From contig JAIPDI010000034.1 of the NCBI GenBank assembly GCA_021737785.1, positions 1 through 58,557 of the forward strand: a DNA stretch of 58,557 nucleotides. Direction: 5' to 3'. Both the position numbers and the translations under genes were made by a program. The notes under the pieces were generated by a model. The model was not told the origin of the DNA, did no database searches, and was given only the letters and a program-made list of their open reading frames with translations. Positions 35,222 through 43,385 of this stretch are shown piece after piece. The stretch's first letter is position 1. Every line of letters begins with the position of its first letter. Source of the DNA: Deltaproteobacteria bacterium (GTDB lineage Bacteria; Desulfobacterota; DSM-4660; Desulfatiglandales; Desulfatiglandaceae).

Positions 35222-36552
35222 TGGCTAAGACCTTAAAAAATATTCTTTTTTGTTTAACCGTTTTTATTCCGGCATGTTGTGTCTTGATTTTTCCGGCGCT
35301 TGCAGACGATTTTGCTACGGGAAAAATACCCTTAAATCCGTACGGCATCCGCTCACCCAACCCGTATGTTGTGAACAGGGTTATCGAGGATGGAAACCTT
35401 ATCGATGAGGTCATTGTCCCGGGCCGGCCGAGTCCCCCGGAAGGCTTCAATGATCAGGTTGCATGGGTTCTGGAATCAAATGTCGCCGCTGGGACGAACA
35501 TTATTGCCAATGTGCCTGCGCTGACCTGGGTTTTCGGGTGCTCTGCCACGTCCGCCGCCATGATGTTCGGCCATTATGACAACGCGGGGTATCCCAATAT
35601 GTACGCAGGCCCCACAAATGGGGGCGTGTTCCCAATGACGAACGCCGTATGGGGTACCGTGGCAATTAACGGGGAGACACGGGCATTATGTCCCCTCAGC
35701 GCCACACGCCTGGGTCTTGACAATCGAACCGTCAATGGACATGTGGATGATTACTGGATAAACACGGGCGATCCGGGGCCGGACCCGTTTATCGGTAACT
35801 GGGCAGAGCATCCCCATGGCGAATGCACAGCCGATTTTATGGGAACCAACCAGTCTTCATTTGATAACGAGGATGGATTCACGAGATTCTGGTTTTATCC
35901 CAACGGTGCCCCTCTCTATGATTATACCGCCTCTGAACCGGCCAAACGGGACGGCTGCCACGGTCTGCGGCTTTTTGTCGAATCCAGGGGATACGCCGTA
36001 CAGGCCTCGGGGAATTTTTCCCAGTATATTTACGGCTATAACGGTAATACCCAAGGGTATGCCTTTGCTGATTACAAGGCTGAAATTGACGCCGGCCGGC
36101 CTGTTATGTTGCATCTTGAAGGTCACACCGTGTTAGGACATGGATATGACGATGTCACATCGACTGTTTTCTTCCATGATACATGGGACTACAGCGACCA
36201 CGCAATGACCTGGGGAGGCGTCTATTTAGGCATGCCGCATTTCGGCGTGAGTGTGCTCCGGCTGGCTCCGATTGCCCCGGTTCCGCCTGCGGCGCCGGCA
36301 TTGATGCTGTCGGTCTATGGAACCACGGTTGTGGGTTTATGGAATTCCGTGCCCGAGGCAGCCGGGTATATCGTCTCTTACGCCCCGTATCCCTATACCG
36401 GTCCTGAGACAATCGGAAGCTTTGATATGGGGACCCAGACGTGGTTTTCAGTCGAGCTCTGGAGGGGAGCCGCCTTCTACGTGGCTGTCCAGGCGTACAA
36501 CAGCGCTGGACGCAGTGATTATTCCAATCTCTTGTATTTTATTATGAATTGA
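35218..36552 (+). CDS. Secreted C39-like cysteine peptidase domain protein
   Basis: A 444-residue exported protein. The signal peptide is MMAKTLKNILFCLTVFIPAC up to ALAD. The papain-like domain has the catalytic Cys in VFGCSATSAAMMFGHYD (near 109), His in LGHGYDD (near 305), and a following Asp in FHDTWD. The C-terminal 90 residues (ALMLSVYGTTVVGLWNSV) resemble a fibronectin-type or similar beta domain. C39-like secreted proteins cleave peptides or peptidoglycan-type bonds, or act only as binders. It overlaps the preceding secreted protein gene by 4 bp. A hairpin with a T-run at 36571 follows. Confidence 0.75.
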   Translation: MMAKTLKNILFCLTVFIPACCVLIFPALADDFATGKIPLNPYGIRSPNPYVVNRVIEDGNLIDEVIVPGRPSPPEGFNDQVAWVLESNVAAGTNIIANVPALTWVFGCSATSAAMMFGHYDNAGYPNMYAGPTNGGVFPMTNAVWGTVAINGETRALCPLSATRLGLDNRTVNGHVDDYWINTGDPGPDPFIGNWAEHPHGECTADFMGTNQSSFDNEDGFTRFWFYPNGAPLYDYTASEPAKRDGCHGLRLFVESRGYAVQASGNFSQYIYGYNGNTQGYAFADYKAEIDAGRPVMLHLEGHTVLGHGYDDVTSTVFFHDTWDYSDHAMTWGGVYLGMPHFGVSVLRLAPIAPVPPAAPALMLSVYGTTVVGLWNSVPEAAGYIVSYAPYPYTGPETIGSFDMGTQTWFSVELWRGAAFYVAVQAYNSAGRSDYSNLLYFIMN

Positions 36553-36570
36553 TCGACCCCACCCCAGGCA

Positions 36571-36606
36571 GAGGCGGGACGAACCCGTTTCCCGCTCGTT
36601 TTTCTT
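36571..36606 (+). terminator. Rho-independent terminator
   Basis: GAGGCGGGA and TCCCGCTC pair with one bulged G around loop CGAACCCGTT, followed by GTTTTTCTTC. It lies 19 bp after the peptidase stop. Confidence 0.7.
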
Positions 36607-36616
36607 CTCCAGACCC

Positions 36617-36643
36617 GGTCTCCCACGCAGGGCGTGGGAGACC
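36617..36643. repeat. Perfect 12-bp stem with 3-nt loop
   Basis: GGTCTCCCACGC - AGG - GCGTGGGAGACC. There is no T-tract on either side. It lies between the convergent peptidase and topA genes and may help terminate both, or be a palindromic element. Confidence 0.6.
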
Positions 36644-36754
36644 CAATCAACACTCCCGGGCCTGACGGCCATCATTCAGGCAAAGACCGGTGCATCTGCA
36701 CAGATACCGATTCCAGTATTCCAGAATGCCTCAATCCCTGAATTCCAGAATTCT

Positions 36755-39025
36755 TCAATCCTTTTCTAACGGTCTCTGATACCCACACCCCTTTTTCCGG
36801 CAGACCAGGACCGACTCGCCGCTTTTTTTGTGCCTGATGCTCAACACCGGGGTTCCGCAGGTGGGACAGGTATCGTTATAGGGTTCATCCCAGGTAGCAA
36901 AGGTGCAGTCCGGATACCTGTTGCAGGCATAAAATTTCTTTCCCTTCTTGGATGTCTTTTCCACCAGCATCCCCTGACAGTCCGTTTCAGGGCACGGCAC
37001 GCCCGTGTTCACCGGCGCCGGGGTCCAGATGTTCTTACATTCAGGATATCCGGAGCATGCCACAAACGACCCGTATTTCCCGTTCTTCATCACCATGGGC
37101 CTGCCGCACTTTTCACAGACGCCTTCCTCCTTGCCTGTCTCGGCAGGGGTTTCGAGGATTATCCGGCCCTTTTCATCCCGGGTAAAATTGGCGGTGTTTC
37201 TGCATTCAGGATATCCGGTGCAGGCCAGGAAGATGCCGTTTCGCCCTGATTTGATGGCCATGGGCCGATGGCATTTCCGGCACATGATATCGGTCATGAC
37301 CTCCCCCTTCATCTCATTTTGCGCCTTTTCCAGGTCCTTTTCAAAGGAGCTGTAAAAGCGCTCCAGGATGTCGGTCCATCGGGTTTTACCCTGTTCTATC
37401 CTGTCCAGATTGTTCTCCATCTGGGCCGTAAATGCCATATCCATGACATCGGGGAAACTCGCCACCAGGAGATCCGTTACCAAAAGTCCCAGTTCCGTCG
37501 GCCTGAAGCGCCCCTTTTCTATGGATACGTACTCCCTCCCGCTGATATTGGCCAGAATGGCCGCATAGGTGGAGGGCCTGCCGATCCCGTTTTCCTCCAA
37601 CGCCCTGATGAGCGTCGCTTCTGTAAACCGGGGCGGGGGTTGAGTAAAATGCTGGGCCGGATCCAGTTTAATGAGGGTAAGGATCTGATCTTTCTCCAAC
37701 GGAGGAAGTTGCGCTTCTCCGTTTTTTTCATCCCCGGCGTTGTCCATGCCCTCCTGATAAAGGGTCGTAAACCCCGGAAACACCATTATTGATCCATTTG
37801 CCCTGAAGGCTGCCTTCCCTGCATGGATCTCGGCCTGGGTCTTGTCCAAGATGGCCGGGTTCATCTGACAGGCCACAAAGCGCTTCCAGATAAGGGTATA
37901 GAGGGCCAGCTGATCTTTCGATAGATAGGTGGCCACACTTCCGGGCTCAAGCTCTGCAGAGGTGGGTCGGATGGCTTCATGGGCTTCCTGGGCCCCCTTA
38001 CGGCTCTTGAACCGGTTCGGCGTTTCCGGGAGGTAATCTTTGCCGAAGTTTTTTTGAATCAAGGTGCGGGCCTCTGAAACAGCGTCATCCGAAAGCCGGA
38101 AAGAATCTGTTCGCATATAGGTAATGAGCCCCACCTGGCCCCGGGCTCCCAGATCCATCCCCTCATAAAGGGCCTGTGCCACGGACATGGTCCTTTTTGC
38201 AGAAAAACGCAATCGACGGAAGGCCTCCTGCTGAAGAAGACTGGTGGTGAAAGGCGGGGGGGCATTCTTGCGGGTTTTTTTCTTGGTTACCTGTGAGACC
38301 TTGAATGGAAGGTCCTTTACTTCCGAGACAATCTTGAGCGTCTCCTCCTCCTTTTGCAGATCCATCTTTTTTCCGCCGTACTTAAAGAATCTGGCCTCAA
38401 AAGGGGGGGGCTCGCTCGATTGCAGGTGCGCCGTGAGGGACCAGTATTCCTGGGGATCGAAGGCCTGGATCTCACGCTCCCTGTCGCAGATCATCTTGAC
38501 GGCCACGGACTGAACCCGGCCGGCGCTCAGACCCCCCTTCACCCGTTTCCAGAGAAGCGGGGATATCTGATAGCCCACCAGACGATCCAGTATCCTCCTG
38601 GCCTGCTGAGAATCAAACTTATTTCTGTCAAGTTCCTGTGGTGAAGCAACGGCCTCTCGGATGGCCTTTGCGGTGAGTTCGTTAAAAAGGACCCGGAATA
38701 TCCGCTTGTCTCGGTGGCCCGTGCCCTTTTTCAGCTCATCGGCAATGTGCCAGGCGATCGCCTCTCCTTCCCTGTCAGGGTCGGGGGCCAGGTATATGGC
38801 TTCGGCATCGTTTCCGGCAGTCTTCAATTCTTTCAGGATCTTACCTTTCCCTTTGATGGTAGCGTATTCGGGGGTGAAGCCGTTTTCAATATCCACCCCC
38901 AACTTGCTGACGGGAAGATCTTTCACATGTCCGACAGAGGCCATGATCTTGAAGTCAGGTCCCAGATACTTCTTAATGGTTCTGGCCTTGGCGGGCGATT
39001 CAATGATGAGTAATTTTTTTGACAT
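36755..39025 (-). CDS. topA: DNA topoisomerase I
   Basis: A 756-residue type IA topoisomerase that relaxes negative supercoils by cutting one strand through a tyrosine. The TOPRIM domain at the N-terminus starts LLIIESPAKARTIKKYLG and has DPDREGEAIAWH. The active Tyr is in GLITYMRTDS (near 305). The C-terminus has four zinc-ribbon units with paired cysteines (CRKC...CTGYPEC, CEKC...CSGYPEC, CPETDC...CNRYPDC, CPTC...CRKKGC). The length and domain order are normal for bacteria. It precedes by 117 bp the end of dprA in the same direction. Confidence 0.97.
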   Translation of the reverse strand: MSKKLLIIESPAKARTIKKYLGPDFKIMASVGHVKDLPVSKLGVDIENGFTPEYATIKGKGKILKELKTAGNDAEAIYLAPDPDREGEAIAWHIADELKKGTGHRDKRIFRVLFNELTAKAIREAVASPQELDRNKFDSQQARRILDRLVGYQISPLLWKRVKGGLSAGRVQSVAVKMICDREREIQAFDPQEYWSLTAHLQSSEPPPFEARFFKYGGKKMDLQKEEETLKIVSEVKDLPFKVSQVTKKKTRKNAPPPFTTSLLQQEAFRRLRFSAKRTMSVAQALYEGMDLGARGQVGLITYMRTDSFRLSDDAVSEARTLIQKNFGKDYLPETPNRFKSRKGAQEAHEAIRPTSAELEPGSVATYLSKDQLALYTLIWKRFVACQMNPAILDKTQAEIHAGKAAFRANGSIMVFPGFTTLYQEGMDNAGDEKNGEAQLPPLEKDQILTLIKLDPAQHFTQPPPRFTEATLIRALEENGIGRPSTYAAILANISGREYVSIEKGRFRPTELGLLVTDLLVASFPDVMDMAFTAQMENNLDRIEQGKTRWTDILERFYSSFEKDLEKAQNEMKGEVMTDIMCRKCHRPMAIKSGRNGIFLACTGYPECRNTANFTRDEKGRIILETPAETGKEEGVCEKCGRPMVMKNGKYGSFVACSGYPECKNIWTPAPVNTGVPCPETDCQGMLVEKTSKKGKKFYACNRYPDCTFATWDEPYNDTCPTCGTPVLSIRHKKSGESVLVCRKKGCGYQRPLEKD

Positions 39026-39142
39026 CCTTGTTATCCGTTGCAGTTTATGAGTTCACTGAGTTTATTGAGTTGTTTGAGTTACAAAAAGACGCAGGGCACG
39101 GGTCGCAAGGGGCAGGAAAGAGATCCTATCTCCCGCCATCTG

Positions 39143-40252
39143 TCATCGCACAAACATCCTGCCGGGAAGCTGTCTCACGATCCCTTCCAACTCCATTTTC
39201 ATCAGGATGCCTGCCACCTTCCCCGCATCCATGTTCCCCATCCTTACAATGTCGTCCATGTGCACGGGATAATCTCCGATGATCTCATAAATTTTTTTCT
39301 CGAATTCGGTCATCTCCCGCAATGTCCCATCAGGATTTTTAGGAACGGGTTTTTCCGCGTCCGATCTTCCCAAAAATCCGAATTCGGCCAATATGTCATC
39401 GGCGTTTTCAATCAACTTGGCCCCCTGCTTGATCAGAAAATGGGAGCCGGTGCTCTTGAAAGAATCGATACTGCCGGGCACGGCGAATACCTCCCGGCCC
39501 TGTTCCAAGGCTGAGGATGCGGTGATCAGGGACCCGCTGTTCCGGGTGGCCTCCACTACCACCGTTCCCCTGCTCAGTCCGCTGATAATCCGGTTGCGGA
39601 TGGGAAAATTCCTGGGCTCGGGCGGGGTCCCTATGGGAAATTCCGACACAATGGCGCCATTTTCCTCTATTCGCTCGAACAGCGCCCTGTTGGACTCCGG
39701 ATACACCACATCAATACCCGTCCCCAAAACCCCTATGGTAAACCCCTTTCCCATGAGACACCCATTGTGAGCGGCAGCATCGATCCCCTTGGCCAGTCCG
39801 CTGACCACGCCTGCGCCCCTCAAGGCCAGGCCCGAGGCGATTTTTTCCGCCGCCTTCCGGCCGTAGTGTGTCGGGTTCCTCGATCCCACCACGCTGATCA
39901 ACGTCTTTTGCAGCGGGATCTCTTTACCCCTGATGTACAATACCATGGGAGGGTTGTAGATCTCTCTTAGGAATACAGGATATGACGGGTCACTGTAGAC
40001 GAGAATCCTGGCATTGACCTCTTCGGCCTTTCTTATTTCACCTTCGGCCTTCGTGTCAAGTGCCCGGTGCTTGATTTTTGCGGCAATATCCCTGCGCATC
40101 CCTTCTATCCGCATCAGGTCTGGGGTATCTGCCTGGAAGACCGTTTCCGGATCGCCATATGTCTCGATCAGCCTTTTTATCACGGCATTGCCCAGGCCCG
40201 GAATCATGTAGAGGGCCAGCCACGCCAGTCTGTTTTCCTGCGACGTGCTCAT
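39143..40252 (-). CDS. dprA: DNA-processing protein DprA
   Basis: A 369-residue Rossmann-type protein that loads RecA on incoming single-stranded DNA. The core begins ISVVGSRNPTHYGRKAAEKI and contains VSGLAKGIDAAAH and GSLITASSALEQGREVFAVPG. An N-terminal helix-hairpin-helix part (LYMIPGLGNAVIKRL) and a C-terminal winged-helix-like DML1 region (near 300-369) complete it. It is upstream of topA in the same direction, a common pair. Between topA and dprA, 39040-39085 holds tandem TGAGTT words. Confidence 0.95.
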   Translation of the reverse strand: MSTSQENRLAWLALYMIPGLGNAVIKRLIETYGDPETVFQADTPDLMRIEGMRRDIAAKIKHRALDTKAEGEIRKAEEVNARILVYSDPSYPVFLREIYNPPMVLYIRGKEIPLQKTLISVVGSRNPTHYGRKAAEKIASGLALRGAGVVSGLAKGIDAAAHNGCLMGKGFTIGVLGTGIDVVYPESNRALFERIEENGAIVSEFPIGTPPEPRNFPIRNRIISGLSRGTVVVEATRNSGSLITASSALEQGREVFAVPGSIDSFKSTGSHFLIKQGAKLIENADDILAEFGFLGRSDAEKPVPKNPDGTLREMTEFEKKIYEIIGDYPVHMDDIVRMGNMDAGKVAGILMKMELEGIVRQLPGRMFVR

Positions 40253-40618
40253 GGTCTGAAATCAGTCCTCTCGGTTGCCGGTTACTCGGATGCGGCAGGT
40301 GATTGTGCGCTTTCCGCCTGTATTCAACGGCCGCTGATCCGTGTTGCCGGTTGAAAACCCGTCAGCGGGAATGCCCGCCCTTTGAACCATGACCCCAGTG
40401 AATCAACGAACCGGACAAACAGCCTCAACAAACTCCCCAGACGAACCTGCGGCGGCGCTGATGCATAGAATCTCCCCGGGGCATCGGAGTGTACATGCAT
40501 GTCCATTTTTCGGATGCGTCAACGGGCAAACCCGATGGTTCTCAAAGGTGTCGGGATGGCGGGAGTATAAAACAGGCGTACGTGAATTCGTCAAGGGTTT
40601 TCTGAATTTTGTAGCAAC
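40253..40618. other. Gene-free stretch downstream of the secreted protein gene
   Basis: About 365 bp between dprA and the secreted protein gene. It contains only a weak hairpin, GCGGG-AATG-CCCGC (near 40366-40379), with no T-tract. No coding sequence is supported. Confidence 0.4.
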
Positions 40619-41638
40619 CTATCTATCTAATGAGCATTTCGGCATTTTTGACAAGATAAGGAATGCCTCGGGCAGATCGGTTTGAGAACCGATTTCCTCT
40701 GTCAGCCGGTTCAGAACATGCAGCGGGTGATTTTCAAGATCTGCGTCATTATAATCCAGGCCATAATGAATCAAGAGCTCTCTGAGATCATGCTTTAAAT
40801 CGATGCCCTTGAGCCGGGTGCCGCGATAAAATTCTCTTTTTGCCGTAATCACCAGCCCTGTGGAGGTGCTCGGTCTGGACTCCAGGACAAGGAGATATCC
40901 CAGCACCTGATCCGGAAGGGACGGCTCTTTGGGCTGATCAGGTTGCCCGCGGCCCACAATCTGAAACAGATTGCCTCGCTGAACGCCGTGTTTGTGGCCA
41001 TGATTCATGTAGAGAACGGATAGCTGACCCATCACCTGGCTCATATCCTTGGCGGCGACCACCGCTATTTTAGAGGCCTCTAATTTGTCCGGCGCTTCCT
41101 GTTCAAGGCTGGAGAGCTGGATGCAGGGAGATACCGGTTGAAAAGGGATTACAGGATCCCCCATCTGCATCGGCTTGTAGCATTCCACAATTTCCGCCTT
41201 GTATAATAAGGGGGTGACCTCTGTTTTCAGAACAACCCTCCCCAGAAATGAGATGACATATCCCAGGTCTCTTCCGGTAAGGGGATGGTCGATCTGGGAC
41301 GAGCTGTTGAACACCGTATAGAGGTCTCCCGGTTTGATCGCATGTCCTTTTTCAAAGGTCACATATACCGTATCCCCCCGGGCCAGAAGAATCCTTTCGG
41401 TTTCATCTGAAAAGAGGCGTCCCCAGGGTTTCAGCTTTCCAGGTGAGAGAAATCCGAGGGCATCCATCTGGGTGAATTCCGAGACGTCAATACCTGTTCC
41501 GGACGGATTCTGCGATCCCCGGTCCATTCCCGACGGGTGGGGAACGGACTGTGCCGAGAGCCCGCCCGGGAGGAGCAGATGAAGAAAAACAATGCCTGCG
41601 CCGATCAATAGGCGGATGGCGTGCGTGTGCGTGTTCAA
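40619..41638 (-). CDS. Exported hypothetical protein
   Basis: About 339 residues if started at TTG 41638. That start is preceded by GAGGAGAAGACA and gives a clean signal peptide (TRLLIGAGIVFLHLL-like, ending GGLSAQS). A longer reading from 41770 would put 44 polar residues before it. The mature part shows repeated beta-rich stretches (ILLARGDTVYVTFEKGHAIKPGDLYTVF is the clearest region, here cited only as a pattern around 112-140). I recognise similarity to the non-LysM portion of some exported LysM proteins of sulfate reducers, but no LysM is present. It lies upstream of dprA-topA; its job is unknown. Confidence 0.65.
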   Translation of the reverse strand: MNTHTHAIRLLIGAGIVFLHLLLPGGLSAQSVPHPSGMDRGSQNPSGTGIDVSEFTQMDALGFLSPGKLKPWGRLFSDETERILLARGDTVYVTFEKGHAIKPGDLYTVFNSSSQIDHPLTGRDLGYVISFLGRVVLKTEVTPLLYKAEIVECYKPMQMGDPVIPFQPVSPCIQLSSLEQEAPDKLEASKIAVVAAKDMSQVMGQLSVLYMNHGHKHGVQRGNLFQIVGRGQPDQPKEPSLPDQVLGYLLVLESRPSTSTGLVITAKREFYRGTRLKGIDLKHDLRELLIHYGLDYNDADLENHPLHVLNRLTEEIGSQTDLPEAFLILSKMPKCSLDR

Positions 41639-41929
41639 TGTCTTCTCCTCGATCGAGAAATCAGCGCATTCCCAAACAGATGCTTTCCCCGATGAATCCC
41701 CGAAATGGGAGCCACGGAAATAACCGTAACGCATGATGTGGCTGGTGAGTTTTCTCCATCCCGCGGTCATGCCTCACCCGGTTTCGAATATATTCCACAT
41801 GGGGGCGGGTCGAGCATACAAGGCAGTGGATCTGTTTGTCAAGCCGCATGAACCGCGGTCGGAAATCGGCTTGCAAGATGGTTGACATCTGGAGCGTAAT
41901 TGCCTAAAAAGGACCGACAATCCTATTTG

Positions 41930-42014
41930 GCGAGAGTGGCGGAACTGGTAGACGCGCTGGACTTAGGATCCAGTGGGGTAACCCGTGGGGGTTCGAGTCC
42001 CCCCTCTCGCACCA
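41930..42014 (+). tRNA. tRNA-Leu (UAG anticodon)
   Basis: Acceptor stem GCGAGAG pairs with CTCTCGC, followed by A and encoded CCA. The anticodon arm CTGGA-CTTAGGA-TCCAG gives anticodon TAG. A long variable arm (TGGGGTAACCCGTG) and T-arm GGTTCGAGTCC are present, as expected for tRNA-Leu. Confidence 0.97.
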
Positions 42015-42028
42015 ATCAAGAATATCAA

Positions 42029-42712
42029 TCACTTACATGCCTCCCTGTTGTAACGCATTTTCACCAAAATTGCCGATTGTAACGGTTTTTGCAGCGGTCT
42101 GGTTTTCAAAGCAGGCTTTCTTTTATGCATTGATCGGCCGATAATTCGAATATAAGGCAGCTCCGAATGGATGATTTTCGTTGCTTCGATGCCATCCATC
42201 TTGGGCATGCTGATGTCCATCAGGATCACATCGGGTTCAACCTCCCTGGTTTTTTCAATTGCCTCCATTCTATCTGCCGCTTCGCCGACGATATCGATAT
42301 CGGAGTGCAGGGTGAGCATGGTGGAGGGTCCCTGACGAACAACCGTATGGCCGTCAACCAGAAGAACCCGGATGCTGTCACCGGTCTTTTCCCTCTTGAA
42401 ATTGGCAATTACTTCCCGGACGCGGATTTCGCGTTCTTCCGGTCCTGTATCCACCGGAACGGTTAGCGAAAAAACAGCCCCATTTCCAGGTGAGCTTTTG
42501 ATTTCAAATCTCCCGTCCATCATTTCCAGCCGCTCGCGGATGCTGAATAGACCAAATCCTTGGCCTGCCTTAGCCTTTTCCCGGACCACATCCGGATCGC
42601 ATCCGAGTCCATGATCTGTTACGGTTATGCGGAGATGGTTTTCGGCATCCGACGCCATTTCAACCCGTGCCGATTTAACTCCAGCGTGCTTGACAATAGC
42701 ACTCCACCACAT
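42029..42712 (-). pseudogene. Broken histidine kinase-receiver copy
   Basis: A decayed paralog of the hybrid kinase at 48683-50149. It starts inside the ATPase domain: KHAGVKSARVEM matches KHAGVKSARVKM, and HGLGCDPD matches HGLGFDPD. It passes through [11 protein letters not shown] into a receiver and then breaks after [11 protein letters not shown] into unrelated sequence. PAS, dimerisation and N-box regions are absent. The receiver acidic pair has become Asp-Gly (LLVDGHT against LLVDDHT), and the terminal Lys is lost. It lies 14 bp from the tRNA-Leu 3' end. Duplication followed by decay is the simplest explanation. Confidence 0.8.
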
Positions 42713-43031
42713 TACGAAAATTCATTCTATCTGGCGCGCTTGCCGCCTCCCTTGCAGACGGTGAAACAAAACAGGGACCGGCATTCGATACCGTATAGGC
42801 CGGCACACAAACTCCTCGATTTTCCCGGCACGGGCCACCCCCATACATAAGTGGGGAAGGACTGATCCGGTCTTGATTGCCTCCGATTAATTTCATCTTA
42901 AGTTTTGACAATATTTCAAATTTTCATTAAAATCCGATTCATTTATAAAAAGCACCCCGTTGAATCCCGCCGAATGGCGGGACGGGGTCCACAGTTTCAT
43001 ATTGCTGTCTCGAAATAGTAGCGACATCTTT

Positions 43032-43101
43032 GTCATGCCGGACGCGATCCCCGCAAGTACGGGAGCTGGATTTTCCCGAACTTGCGGGGATCGGAGTCCA
43101 G
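43032..43101. repeat. Palindromic dispersed element, third member
   Basis: GATCCCCGCAAGT (43047-43059) and ACTTGCGGGGATC (43080-43092) form the stem, flanked by GTCATGCCGGA and GTCCAGG. Related in layout to 4692-4760. The gap 42713-43385 has no gene. Confidence 0.6.
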
Positions 43102-43259
43102 GAAAATCCTCACACAAAGTCACTAAATGGGATACCGCAACAGAAATATCTCACACCCCAGTACCATTTTCCGAAGGTACGGGGTAAACAAAGACACAAA
43201 GCACACAAAGGATTATTTTCTAAAGAAACTGAAACATGCGCTTCTCTCTGTGTTCTTTG

Positions 43260-43345
43260 CCCCGTGAAACCTTTTCTGTGTCGTTTCACTCGGGGTGGCC
43301 TCCGCCTGCCCTGTGAAACCCTTTTTTGGTCTTGTTTCACCGGGG
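43260..43345. repeat. Two tandem hairpins of the CCCCGTGAAA / TTTCACCGGGG type
   Basis: First hairpin: CCCCGTGAAA (43260-43269) with TTTCACTCGGGG (43284-43295). Second: CCCTGTGAAAC (43309-43319) with GTTTCACCGGGG (43334-43345). The units repeat about 50 bp apart and end 40 bp before the start of the CheB-CheR gene. Upstream there is a run of ACACAAAG words. Confidence 0.6.
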
Positions 43346-43385
43346 TGTGAGTCTAAAGAGAGAAACACAAGTACAGGAGATCGTA

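Noticed and set aside
43260-43345. CRISPR array
   Set aside because: There are only two imperfect hairpin units with no equal spacers. No cas gene or true CRISPR repeat array is present in the window.
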